The position numbers and the translations under genes are program-made. Shown here piece after piece: positions 1-11,659 of a stretch of 64,000 nucleotides of DNA. Positions within the stretch are counted from its first letter, which is position 1, and every line of letters starts with the position of its first letter. Source of the DNA: Pseudovirgaria hyperparasitica (Eukaryota; Ascomycota; Dothideomycetes; Acrospermales; Acrospermaceae); contig NW_022985568.1 of NCBI RefSeq assembly GCF_010093815.1, positions 374,449 through 438,448 of the forward strand, read 5' to 3'. The notes under the pieces were generated by a model that had not been told where the DNA came from, did no database searches, and worked only from the letters and a program-made list of their open reading frames with translations.

Positions 1-318
1 GTAGTCCTCCGCAGGCGCGTCCCCGACGTCAAGGACACCACCGTGGTATTCATCAAAGGAGCTATAGCTAACAAGAAGTCAGTTCGGGTCACTGCAAGCT
101 GTCGGGACATATAAAACTCACCTGTATGCTCCTTCGCTGCGTGAGTCTTCATCGTCAGAGGGCTGCCTGCTCGGAGCTCTTGAGTTCGATGTTGAGCCAG
201 TAGGAGAGTTATTTGTCGAGTTTGCTGCTGAGCTTTGTCGCGATAGTCTCTCACGAGCCTTACGAGAGACTGTCTTTCCCGGAGCGAGAGCCTGCCTTCG
301 GAGGTCTTTATCGGGCAT
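1..318 (-). CDS. IFRD-family protein (interferon-related developmental regulator), 5' part only
   Basis: Partial gene running off the left edge. Exon 1 (318-122) begins with a basic, Ser/Arg-rich leader: MPDKDLRRQAL, then GKTVSRKAR, then repeated S/R/N residues and an acidic SDDEDSRSEG stretch. This is the usual start of fungal IFRD proteins. A GTGAGT donor at 121 and a TTAG acceptor at 68 define a 54-nt intron. Exon 2 (67-1) continues in frame as SYSSFDEYHGG and then leaves the window. The ARM-like IFRD domain would lie outside, so the assignment rests only on the N-terminal leader. In animals IFRD proteins are nuclear co-regulators; the fungal role is poorly known. The start is the first ATG of the open frame. 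Moderately sure. Confidence 0.62.
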
Positions 319-1739
319 ACTGCAAGAAAAGAGATTGGGCTTGGCTGACCGCTGAGCGCACGTGAAACTGAGTGTGTGGTAACGTCCTGAATAAATGCCG
401 GCATATAAGTCGAGCGGCTGAGCGATCGAGTCGATGCTATCTCAGTCCTTCAGTCAAAGTGGAGTGAGTATTGCGTATTGATCTCAGTTCCATTTGGGAG
501 GTGGGAGGGGAGGTATTTGTGGCTAAGTGTGGATTTCCAGCACAGGGTGACAACAATATCTATCTAAGTGAAGAAAGTGGAGGCCTGCCAGTTGTCACAC
601 AGCCTTGATCCGGTGACGAGAACCCGGCCGAGGTGTGGCGGGGTACCACCTAATTAGTGAATATCTGAACCTGTCATAGGTATATATGAGCACACACACT
701 TGCGACGACTGGACTGGTGTGAAGTCTAATGAATTGATACTCCCTACCCTCCACTTTCCGCAACAATGACTCCATGACCGACCTCCTGTTCAAAGACTCA
801 AATCTCCTGCTGAGTCCTGTCCTTTCCTAATATTTATGGCCCGATTGGGTGGTAACATTAGCCTTGCCTTGATATATAGCACTAATCTGAACACGTTCAA
901 ATGTAATCTAGTGAGGTTTGGTGGTGCTAAAAGCATCCATCAATGCACGAGAGACTGATACCCAACAGCCTCGTTGAAGATCATTGGGGTCATTCAAAAA
1001 GACATACTCGAAATAGCATAAGCACAATAGGAAACGACATGGATTGCAAGGTCTACTGTGCCAAAAGCAGGTCATGAATTCGATCAGCACGCACTGCGTT
1101 GTGGAGAACATTGATGGTATCAATGCCGTCTTGAAGCCTTCGTATAAACATGTTATCATGATCGATGCAGGACTCTCCATTCGGTGAACGAAGATCAGCG
1201 TCCATGAATGCGGACCGGATTCATGCGAGTCAGTGCGGATTATGAATGAACGCAGGGCGCTTCGGCAGTACCTTAATCGTCCGGGAAGCGCGAAGGTATA
1301 AATAGAATAACACTAAGAGAGGAATGACCTTACTAGTCTTATAAGAGGGTATCAGAAGTAAACAATGCTATATTTGGAGATCCCAATAAAATGATTGCAT
1401 CCATTCACAAGCCCAGTTCTGAAAACGAAGTAGTCTATGTCCTAGTGGTGTACTATAGCAATGCCATACCTTGAATGAGGTAAGGCCAAAAAATGGCTTA
1501 GAACGCCAAGTCTCTTTGTACGTCATCAATCGTAAGAGTCGTTATACAAACATAAGTGTAAATATGAAAGGGTGGGAAAAGCATGTTCAACCCGACGCCG
1601 TCTTTGTGTGCCCAAACCAGCGACTTGTTTTATCGATTTGTCGGAGTTCAGACATCTCCTACTTCACCGAAGTGTCATGCTTGCGAATATCTTGCTGTCC
1701 TTTCAAGGACCTCGAAAGACATTGACAATGCAGACAACC
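319..1739. other. Intergenic, no gene seen
   Basis: About 1.4 kb between the divergent IFRD start and the 3' end of the zinc-finger gene. Open frames here are short, overlapping and without recognisable domains. A TATAAATA string occurs near 1297, but no gene follows it. No RNA gene or mobile element recognised. Confidence 0.6.
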
Positions 1740-2383
1740 TCAAATGTCATATTGGTTTGTGTGCTTGCGTTTTTGGATTTCCTCTCCGTGGTAAGCGCGG
1801 CGGTGTTCTATAAGATGGTCTTTTCGGGTGAATGGACGAATGGAACGATCACACGATCTGTGAGGGCAAGCAAAGCTCTTTCGCTTCTCGTGAACTGTGT
1901 CGGTATGACGATCAAGGTCGGCTTTGCGTCCAAATTCCGCAGTTGATGAACAGCCAGGACGTTCGCATCTCCAACTACGTTCTGTTAGCCAGGATCTTAG
2001 ATCATGATGGCGTGACACCAAACTCACATTTTTTTCGACTTTTTCGGCGGCTTCGTGGTTGAAGTCCTGGAATCTTCTTCGCACTCGGATGCAGGAGGGT
2101 ACAAAGACAGGTTCTGTTGTGATGAGACATGATGTAAAAGCTGGAGTGGCGGATGGATTTGCTGGTAAGCTGGACGTGCTCCATGTGGGTATACGATTTG
2201 ATAATTCAGGTAAGGTTGGGATTGATAGTAGATAGGCTGGTAAGTCATTGCTTGCGACGAAGACAGCGTTGGATACTGGCCGCAATACGAGTCGTATGCA
2301 CCACGTGTATGAGATGACGTTCCATATTGGACTTGATTGTACGTTTGGTTGGCGTCGAACTGTGAAATACGCTGGAATGTCAT
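1740..2383 (-). CDS. C2H2 zinc-finger protein, 196 aa
   Basis: Two exons: 2383-2028 and 1974-1740. The 53-nt intron has a GTGAGT donor, a GCTAAC branch-like motif and a GTAG acceptor, and splicing restores a single frame. Residues 1-117 are Gln/Tyr/Ser/Pro-rich, as in activation or low-complexity regions. A Lys-rich stretch (PPKKSKK) follows. The C-terminus has two adjacent C2H2 fingers: CERPGC...HTDTVH and CPHRSC...HRRAYH. The linker VHEKRKSFACPH is typical of fungal tandem fingers. The protein is probably nuclear and DNA-binding; target unknown. An in-frame ATG at 2494 would add 37 residues; I chose 2383 because the polar region starts there, which is not decisive. Confidence 0.66.
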
Positions 2384-4330
2384 GACTGGCAAGATGATGT
2401 GGTATGGTAAAGAAGATAGCTGAGGGCTGGAGCAGTAGGGTGTAGACTGTTGGATGTTATCCGCGTACGTCTTTTCACAATCTGTCCCTTTCATAGAGTC
2501 TTGACTTTGCTGTTAAGAAGTACTCAAAGGATAATAAAGACGCTGGATGGGTTTTAGTACAGGACATGCATGGCTCTGCAACAAATAACCATACGTTGTT
2601 GTGAGAGGGATCCATGTCACTAACTTGTGTGAATGGTGGAGACAGCTTAGTATCCAATGAGCAAGGATTTGTCTGCTTGGGCCGAGCCAACGCAAGATTC
2701 ATCAAATTCACTAGATTATGGTTAGCGGTGCGCCTAGATGAACCTGACTGGTGCTTACAGTGCTTATAAAATGATCCCGCTTGTCTGAATTTAGTTCATC
2801 GCATTAACATGCTTGCTGACTTGAGGAGATCATATCCTATGCCACCAAGGGCAAGGCTTTTACTTAGACCACTGTGCACTATGTGCTCGCCTTTTTGGTA
2901 ATGGAGCTGTAGGATGTGGAAGACAACAATCTTATTCTTCATGGTCACAAGGCCTTCTTCCGCCTCAAGAGCTCGTCAAATAGACCACGCGGAGAATACT
3001 ATAAGCGAACTACCGACACATAATAGTATTTGCCCGTTCGTGCTATGATCATGCGTTGATGAGGCTTAGAGGGCAGATCAATGAACAGACCGATGAGCCT
3101 TTGCACAGAATGTTGTATATGTAAAATACTGACCTTCGCGTGAATAGCTGGTACGGTGTACGGTACGGCTTCGTAATGAATAAAGCAGCAGAGCATGAAA
3201 GACAAAGAAGCGTATGAGATATGGATGACGTTTCTGAAGTATAGACCATGACAAAAGGGGCCATCGCCGCAGGAATGAATCATGTAAGTTATGTAGCATT
3301 GAGCTAACAATTGCCTGAAGGCTTAGTTTCGTTCAAGCTGTATTTTCTTCGAAATGAGCTATAGATGCCTGTAGTTCTTTGCAATCCTTGAGGCTCTTAG
3401 AAAGTCTGTCACGCATGCGGGCTATATTTGATGTATCGGGAATATGTGATCATGGCGGTCGAAATCAGTAATGGTCTTAGATTACAGCGAGATGGTCGAA
3501 AAGCCTAACAAAAATCTGCCTGTCCGTTAACCCAGCTTGTCGGAGAAATGACAGGACTGATTGTCTTCAAAGAGGATCGTGCATATATTTGGAGCCGTTA
3601 CGCCAGACCGTGGGAACTATCAGCCACTTAGCGATCGGTAATGACAGGATTCGATTGCTCTCGATGGGTTCTATCTGGACGATGGTGGCGGCTGACCCAT
3701 CCAGCCTAAAGCCGTAGTAGGACAATCAGACCAGAATACAATTCTGTCATATTTAGAAGAATTTCCTTCATCGGGTTAGTGCATGCGCTTATGGTGGAGT
3801 TGACAGATGCAGATGCATTGCATTCACTCTCTTGCAGAGAACAATCCAGCTGTGGTCCCTGCATAGTCCTATATGTGGTCGGGCAAACAAAACTCATTAT
3901 ACTCGTTTTGGTATAGCAGAGAACTGAAGATCCAATCAATTCTACTGCGCTGACGGAAGATATGCCTTGCAGCTTCCTTCTTTCTATTTTTAGAAACTGT
4001 GCACGGGTTTTACGATCGCTGATGTATGCTCTCCTCAGCTGCAGTATTCTGGCAATTACACCCTTGAGATGGCGATGGCGTCGCTGATTTACTTCAGCAG
4101 AGCAGGCAGTAATCCCGCATTACACCCACAGGCATTCGACCTTGAAAGATGCTTTATCATCCCTAAAGCTGTATACTGTACAATGCACGCATTATGATCT
4201 TCCAAAAATTGAGCAGTTGCCATGCATTGGCATCTTTCACAGTAATGTCTTCTTGGAGAGCTAGCTTCCATCAGAAGCACACGCACGATAACTTACACAA
4301 CAACACAAAATGAGTCCTCTGCCTGGCGAA
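2384..4330. other. Intergenic, no gene seen
   Basis: Nearly 2 kb upstream of the zinc-finger gene and downstream of NOT3. Open frames of 60-100 codons occur on both strands but overlap one another and have no domain or codon pattern that I recognise. It may hold 5' leader sequence of the zinc-finger gene. Confidence 0.55.
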
Positions 4331-6433
4331 CTATAGATCGTCCTCGAGGAACTTGTAGGCAAATTTAAAGTCTGCCTTTCTTCGATTCATCCTGGAGATG
4401 ATTAGCATGCACGATAAGCTAGGTGCAGGTAGGAGCCGATAGTCAAATGCGTTGCAAGTAGGAGAAAAACTTACCAAGTACTCTCGTAATCGAAGAATCG
4501 ATATGTTCCCTGCTCATAGTCCTCCGTGATTGACTTTGGCTCCTCATGTCTTTGGAACCAGGTCTGGTACTGCTTATGAAAGCGCCAACTCTGAGCCTTG
4601 AGAGCTTTGGCCGCAAGAAATTGTTGATATGTGCCCTGCCGATAATAGAAGGCATAGAAAAGCGTATCAGTGTCAATTTTCTGGAACAGCCTGGGATCAT
4701 CGAAGATAGGTAATGGCTCCTGCGGGTAGTGTTCAGGAGTAAACGGGTAGGGATTCTGCGGCTTGTAGTGTCGTGGTCGTTCAGCGTCCACTGATTCTGG
4801 GAAAGACGCATGTGCCGCATTCAGAAGTCTTTCGTCCGTCTGCTTGGAGTCCGCATGGACCTCGGCTTTCGTGGCTTCAAATGACTCCAAGAGGTCTTGT
4901 AGGCTGGAGGGTAGAAAATAAACCGACTCTGTATCGTCTGTTCTTTGATGTGCATCTCCATTGGTCACCTTGGCCTGGCGAGTGTTTTCGGTGCCTGTAC
5001 TAGGCGTTCGCTCCGTTGACATCGGCGGTTGAGTCTCACTCACGTCCACTTTCTCGGAGGCTTGTGGTATCGTGGTGAGTGACTCTGCCACAGTTTGAGC
5101 AGCACCTGTGTGGCTGAGCGCTGGAGACTTCGATGTTGTCTGTAGTGCGGCACCACCATCGACAGACGGTGTAGCGGATACTGTCGGTCGCTGTTGCGCA
5201 GGTATCGACGCTGAGATATGCGGAGAAGCTACCGAGCTTGTTCTTCTTACAGCAGCGGCAGGGAGTGGAGCCAAGCCACTCGTTGAAGACGTAGAGGTGG
5301 CATTTGGCAGTGGTGGTAGGGGTGCTATACCTACACCATTCTTGTCGCTAGCAGCCGCAGCTGCTGCAGCTGAGGCATATTTAAGGCCCTCACCAGGAGC
5401 GCGAGCTGGTATGGGGGCTGGCTTCATGCTACTAGAGGTCACACCATTTGAGGGACTAGGCAAAGATGTATGCAGTGTTGCCAGCGCTGGTAAAGGCGAC
5501 TTCATTTGTGTCGATGATCTTCGTGCTGTGGAACTCGATATGTCCGTTGATGATGCCGCCTTTTGCTTGCCGACCCCTGTGCCGATAGGTTTGCTTTCCA
5601 CCTCAGGTATGTCGTCTTGTATTGATTGTGCATCCTGTGAGGATACTCTGTCCATCTCGTTGTTCATACCAAAATGCTCTTCATCCTCTTGCAGATCAAG
5701 TTCATCGTAGATGCTGTCATCCTCCATGAAATCCACTTCCTGATTGTTTTCCACATAGTACTTGATCCCCTCTTCAAGCTCTTTGACCTGTTCCGTCTCC
5801 ACAGTACCGTTCTCCAGCGCACGCAATACAAGTTCGAGTTTCCCATTGTGCCATTTATGCCGTTCTATCACGCGCTCCAACTCTGATATTCGATCTGCTT
5901 TCGCTGTGTCTTTCTTGCTCTTCTTGGCGCCTACCTGCAGAGTCTCCACTTCGGCCTCCCGGCTCTCGATCTGTTGATATAGCTCGTCCATCATCGCTCG
6001 TAGAAATTCTGCCATTTCTTCTTTCTCTTGTTCTTTTGGGTCTTTCTTGGCAGCCGCCGATAAGCCTTCTTTAGAATACGCCTTGGTTTTCATTTCTTTC
6101 TCTACTGCTTTAAATCGCTCCATTTGCTACACAGACGGTAAGTAGCGTGGCGTGTAGACGGAGTGTTAGACCTCTTACAGTTTCAATCAGCTTCCGGTTA
6201 TCTTGTAGGGGCTTCTTGTCCTTGATATCACCCATTTGCGCCCACGTTTTGATCTGATCACGCATTCGTTGTAGCTTCTTGATCTCCTTCTTTAATTGAT
6301 CTTCTAGCTTCTCTTTCTGGGCTGGATTGTTGCAGGACATAATTTTCTCGTGTATCCCTTCGAATGCCGCAACGCCCTCTGAGACCTTCTTGAACGTTCG
6401 GTCCAGCTCATTTTGAAGCTTCCTTGCGGCCAT
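4331..6433 (-). CDS. NOT3: CCR4-NOT complex subunit NOT3/NOT5
   Basis: Three exons (6433-6179, 6126-4475, 4391-4331) give 655 aa. The start [12 protein letters not shown] is the conserved beginning of the Not3 N-terminal coiled-coil domain (about residues 1-230). Intron 1 (52 nt) splits LIET from [11 protein letters not shown], and intron 2 (83 nt) splits the Trp codon of YESTW. The last 61-nt exon encodes [19 protein letters not shown], the conserved end of the NOT box, so a model stopping after YESTW would lose it. The middle (about 175-440) is Ser/Pro/Ala/Thr-rich linker; the NOT2/3/5 domain occupies about 500-655. The protein is a scaffold for mRNA deadenylation and transcription control in cytoplasm and nucleus. 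An upstream in-frame ATG at 6499 is less likely. It is divergent from the deacylase gene, with 324 bp between start codons. Confidence 0.94.
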
Positions 6434-6757
6434 CTTGAAGCGCTGTGAGTCCCGATATCGCGGTGTGAGATTCTGCTCAGATCGTGAAGTGTCCGTCACG
6501 CGTTTGCGAGGATTTTGGGCTGGTATTCGATGCTACTGGGTGCGGCGGTAGAGGCCTATGACAATGTTTGCTAAAGCAAGATCAGATCTGTCCAGCCTCG
6601 CGACACTGAAACTGGCAAACGTGAGGTCGGAGCTGTAACGCCGAAGTTGCTGCCTGGCGCGTTTCTTTCGGTCCTTAGGCCGGTATTTCCCCACACGCGT
6701 CACGTCAAGTACTTGAGAATTTAGGCTGATGCTCACATCATATGCCCGCTATTCACG

Positions 6758-7555
6758 ATGAAGGGTATGTTCACGGTCTTATCATACCACAGCATGTGCT
6801 GACAACTCAGCGGTGCTGCAACGTGTCAAATCTGCCTCTGTGACAGTTGATGGCCAACTGGTCTCGTCAATTGGCAAAGGTGTATTAGTACTCGCTGGTG
6901 TATCCAAAGAAGATACGATCAAAGACGCGCAGTCGTGCGCAGCAAAGCTGTTGAAATTTAAGTTGTGGGATGACGAAAATGGGGGCAGGGTATGAAAAGC
7001 CATCTGGATCCATTCTAAAGCTGATCGTCTTCAGTGGAAGAAGAATGTGACTGAGATTTCGGGTGAAGTGTTATGTGGTACGCCATGATACTACCTTCTA
7101 GAAGGCTATGAATGACCTGTCTTGGAGTTTCACAATTTACTCTCCTCGCATCCACGAAGAAAGGCAATAAGCCGGACTTTCACAAGTCTGCCAGCGGTGA
7201 CCAAGCGAAAGAGTTATACACTGCATTCTTCAAAGCAGTTCAAGACCTTTATCAGTCCGAGCGAGTGAAAGATGGCATTTTTCAGGCTATGATGGATGTA
7301 GCCCTCATTAATGATGGTCCGGTAGGTTTGGAATACCGCTGCGAGGACAGTGAGGTACACTACCTCGCCTCTCGGCAAGTTCTTCTTGCTCACATCGTAC
7401 GCTAGGTAACGATTGAGATCGATACGGACCCTCCCAAGCTCGACTTACCGGGAGGAGGTGGGTCCACTCAAAGCACCTCTGTTGGCTTAGATGACTTAGT
7501 TGGACAATTCCAGAAACTCCAGAGGCAGTACGACCTCACCGAACTCTTGGCGTGA
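6758..7555 (+). CDS. DTD1: D-aminoacyl-tRNA deacylase (DTD)
   Basis: Five exons: 6758-6764, 6811-6989, 7035-7077, 7128-7321 and 7406-7555, giving 190 aa. Exon 1 is only ATGAAGG; joined to exon 2 it yields MKAVLQRVKSASVTVDG, the conserved DTD N-terminus. The family motifs are present across splice junctions: VSQFTL (exon 3/4) and INDGPVT (exon 4/5), the second carrying the Gly-cisPro proofreading motif. The enzyme hydrolyses D-aminoacyl-tRNA (and Gly-tRNA-Ala) and keeps D-amino acids out of protein. It is cytosolic. The C-terminus is slightly longer than in bacteria (about 145 aa), through a Gly-rich linker and a terminal helix. All introns are 45-84 nt with standard sites. Divergent from NOT3. 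Confidence 0.92.
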
Positions 7556-9500
7556 GCGAGACAACTGTTTCAGTACCTTCATCATGAAGCGTAAGCAACA
7601 TCAGCTAAATTCATCCAGCTTCGGAGCGATGAAACTTGATAGTTTCCTTTCCGGGTGAGACAGCTGGCGACATCACACGAGCGTGGTAGCTGGCATTCAC
7701 AGATATCTTGGTAAAAGGGCAGCTCTATCCCGCGACCGACCGACAGCCGTCGAGAATTAAGACAATCACAACATCGGATTCCTGTACAAGAGTTGAATGA
7801 GGAACTCTGGGGTCAATCACTGAAGGCGCTTGCATCCAGCCCAAATGACTCCACAAAATCCGTCCAGTGGCTCTAGCGATGCATCTTTAATAGACATCTA
7901 ATCAATATGAGACCTGCCATTTGGAGAGCCCTAACCCCCTGCGCTTTTTGAGAAACTCGTGACTCTACCTTGCAGTCACACTATACGTGGAAGATATTAG
8001 CCACCAGAAGGCTTACCAGAAGCTCTGTCTATCATCTGTATAAGACAGATGGCGCTAGAAGTACCAATGTTAAGTTTAGAGGTGCGCCCGCAGGTATTCG
8101 CACGTCCATTGAAGAGTGCATGGTGGTCGCCAACGATGGACCCCTATACCTGGAGTATCCTGTATGACTTTGGCTGTCTTTGAGACTGTCTTGGTCTGTG
8201 TTCCCTGATGTAACTCGATCGTTGCGTCTATTGAGCCATTGCCATGTTGGTGATCTATAAGGATTCCAAAATGATAGCTGTCAGGACGGAATAGAGACAG
8301 TCAGGTCGTTGGCGCCTGTCGGTAGGCCAGATGCAGAATCAAGGTTGATTTCTTGTGCAGATGATATCTAGTTTCTCTTCTCCCCCATCACTAAGCATGT
8401 ACGACATATTGCCATATGACGAAGTCTCCAGGACGCCGTCTCTCATTTGTTGAAGAGGATCCTGTTGCGATGAATTCAGGAATTCATTGTCTCATCACTC
8501 AATGTACCATCGTTTTGCAACCTTTCGAGCTGCCTAATTCGCCCGCTTGAGGTCTTTCTGACAAGGTAATCAGCGTACCAGCTTGCGAGCGGTGCTAAGG
8601 TATGCCACAACTAAGTTCTCATCAAATTCGATCATTAGCCCTAAACTTTAGTGGTTCCTAGCTCAGTCGAGCATCGTTACCCTAAGCATTGAGGCTATTG
8701 TCTCGACGTAATCACTGAGTGCGATCACTGAACTCTGTGGGATCCGAGTACTGTTTCACAAGATTCACCAAACCGTCCGCAGGAGGCCTATACTTACACA
8801 CGTGCTGTAGCCCTTCGAACATCATGTCTGATGAAGGTGATAATTCGAACTTGCCCAAGTCGAAGCGAGATAGTCGACAGCCGACAACGATCAATAAGTG
8901 ACACTAGGTCGAACAGATCCACCAATGCGGGTCTCGTATACTCTCTAGTCATTGAATTATTACTTTGAGCTCTTTTCCATCTCGCGAGCTTTGTTATGCC
9001 AACAACTCAAAGTCGCATCGATCATGGCCATACCATACATAGTCTATACTATTAGCGCAACCGTGAATTTACACATTGTCCCATGGTGTTTTCCAGATTA
9101 CATATTAGACACCATCGGATCTAAACATGCTAGAATAACTCATGAGGCCAAATCAGGGTAATCAGTAATCTACTAATCTGGACTGTATTTAGGAAGCGCC
9201 CAATGCCCAGCTTGTTAAGGTTACTTAGTGAAGGACACCATGCCTAGGCGTTGCTTTCTTCGTCTATCAAAACGAATAAGGGAAGATCTACGCAGAAAGA
9301 ATTTGGAGTGCAATATAAGCAACCTTAGCGGTCTACAAAAACGCAAAACATTCAACAGTAGGTATTCGCTAGTAGTCACCCACCTTACTACTAATCTACC
9401 CCTAACCAGCTTAAATAGGCGGGAGCGAACGGGACCGCTTGCTTTCTGGTTGGTATGGCCGAATGTGCTAGAACTGATGTAACGATTCATTATAATCGTA
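7556..9500. other. Intergenic, no gene seen
   Basis: About 1.9 kb of mixed composition without a convincing coding region. Frames such as 9228-9482 are short and have no recognised domain. Base composition drifts towards AT at the right end, leading into the AT-rich island. Confidence 0.55.
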
Positions 9501-10080
9501 CACAATTAATGGTAATATTGCTAAGGACTTCCTTCACTCGTCCAAACCGGAATGATAAGGTCGCTTCCCTTGATTTATCATATAGTCTAAATCTATAACT
9601 TAGAAGCGTCGTTCTAAAAATATTAGTATAAGTACCTATCTAGCATGTTAGTACTAGACGTTAGTAATTATTCTTATAGAAGGACACAGGCTAGATGTAA
9701 TAATATACTCCACTCTCTATTCTTATGAATTCAAATAGTACTAGTAATAGATCTTACTAGACACGCATATATAGAGCTATAGATACGGCCTTCTATAATA
9801 GCTATAATATATATAATAGTAGTAATTACTAGGTAATATTATTTTTTCTACTTCTTTGTTAATCTTTACTAATAGTAATAGATTTAGATTTCTTTCTCTA
9901 TACTAGTACTTACTAATAGTATTCTATAGAAACATTAAGATTTCTCTACCTTACTAGCTAAAGAGTTACTAATCTAATAATAATAGCTTAGATATTAAGA
10001 GTACTTAGGCTTCTATAGAGATGTACATTTTCTTACTAATTTTTAGTAATCTATACTAATTCTTACTAATTTTAGCATGC
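9501..10080. repeat. AT-rich island, RIP-like
   Basis: Composition changes sharply to TA-rich sequence with many TAGTA, ACTAAT, CTATA and TTACTA words and almost no long open frame. In Pezizomycotina such islands are usually relics of transposons altered by repeat-induced point mutation. No terminal repeats or coding remnant can be recognised, so the element family is unknown. The island abuts the 3' end of the DUF7872 gene. Confidence 0.45.
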
Positions 10081-11659
10081 TTATTTTTTCACTGGCGCGC
10101 CTGGGTAAGGATCTACCAAGATTAGATTAGTAAAGCGCTTCAAGGCCTATACATTGATTAACTTACCCGATGAGCCTGCGCTAAGGTTAAGCCGAGCCAC
10201 GACGACTCTAAGGTTATACAGACACCTTGGGAGATTGGTTCCCTCCACAGGGGTTAAATCCCGAAAGTGGTCACCTTTAGTGGACAAGGCACACTCAACG
10301 GCATTCTGATAGATCTCCTCGAGCGTTATGTTATACTTCGTATATAATTTGTCTGATCTTTCTGGCGCAATGGGTTTGAAATGAACGGCGCCCTCGGCGT
10401 TACATACTTCATGTATTTCCCCGATTCTGAGACAATGCTGTATGACGATGTCAGTAAAAGGCATGAGTATACACGTTGCAACAAACATTATAGTACTCCG
10501 GCCATCCAGGTCTAGGATGTTTGGTGGTAACATTCATCCAGCGCCCTTCTGCATAATGATGGCAGATTGCCTCATCTGTCACGGCAGGTTCTTCCCCCTT
10601 TTCATTAAGCTTCCAATGAGTTTCTACAAAGATACCCATACCGTATTGGCTCAAAGCCTGTCCAACTATGGCCTTTTGCTGTAGACTTTCAGTATTGCAA
10701 ACCTCTTGTCGATGCGAAGAACATACCAAGTTTCTACCAAAGATTTTTACCGTTTCCTCAGCTCGGACACTTGTCGTTGCCTTATCTTGAATCCAGTTAC
10801 TGCTCGAGAATATCATTGCTATACGCTGCGCATCATGATTCCAATTGCCTTCCTCTGGCAGAAGCTTGTCCAGGGGGGTCTGCGGCACGTCTATGCCCTT
10901 AAATATGGCAGACATAGCTGACCTTATGTCTTGGTTCTGCTCTTGCCATATTTGACGCAGGTAATGTTTTATCTCGGCTGCTGGGAATTCCTTGGAAGTC
11001 TTCTCGTTGAGCATGTCCAAGCTCCTCGCCGTCCCAAAAGCAGCCATCGCTAGGGAAAAGATTGTGTCTGCGGGAAAGTCCAGTTTAACCGCATAGATGA
11101 AAAACAGCAAGTTGTTCACGATAGACAAGGCGAGCGGTTGCTTGTACTCTTTAGGCTTGAGATCTTGCATGATAGAGTCAAGTTCGAGACCCTCCTGGCC
11201 GAACAGTGTATCTATGAGCGTCCCAACCAGCGCATGAAAAGAATACATGCTAGCCGCCGCCATTCTTATGAAGTAAACCTCAGGAGGGGTGAAGTCCGTA
11301 CAACGTAGGCTTGGGAAAGGACATACGTCCTGGGCAGGATATTGATCGCAATGTAAGCTCGATGATCCTTGGGAACCTCCAGCGGTTGTCGCAAGGTCCA
11401 TATTGTGCAGCCAGTCTACCGGCCCATTCTTGCGCAAGAAAGCCTCCAGGAAGGCGGATGCATTTGATTTCGTCCAAATGTCTGGGTCGTTTTCAGAGAT
11501 AGCACATTTTTCGGTTGCGTTAGTGGACGGCCACTGCTCTGCTCGAGTGACGTGCGCATCGATTGCGATTGAGGATATGAGAAACGTTAACAGAATATTA
11601 CAAAGCATCCCGAAGAGCAGCCAAAAGCGATGACATAGGCATTGGCTAGTGATGTCCAC
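10081..11659 (-). CDS. DUF7872-type secreted or membrane protein
   Basis: Three exons (11659-10487, 10437-10167, 10112-10081) give 491 aa. Intron 1 (49 nt) has GTTTGT, a CTGAC branch motif and CAG; intron 2 (54 nt) has GTAAGT and TAG. The last exon is 32 nt and ends DPYPGAPVKK. Residues 9-33 are hydrophobic (signal peptide or anchor). The body carries CDQYPAQDVCPFP, CTDFTPPEVYFIRMA and a hydrophobic alanine/serine-rich segment, the pattern I associate with fungal DUF7872 proteins. Several Asn-Xaa-Ser/Thr sites and paired cysteines fit an extracellular location. The function of the family is unknown. Without splicing, the frame would stop in intron 1. The neighbouring glycosyltransferase and transporter-like genes suggest an envelope or secretion context, but this is only proximity. 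Confidence 0.75.

Noticed and set aside
7970-8167. Short frame with NDGPLYLEYP, like the NDGP motif of the tRNA deacylase, as a decayed duplicate
   Set aside because: Only about ten residues resemble it, no other deacylase motif is nearby, and part of the similarity falls opposite an intron of the real gene; chance is likely.
9228-9505. Basic 84- and 94-codon frames on both strands as a possible transposase remnant
   Set aside because: No catalytic motif, terminal repeat or target duplication could be found.
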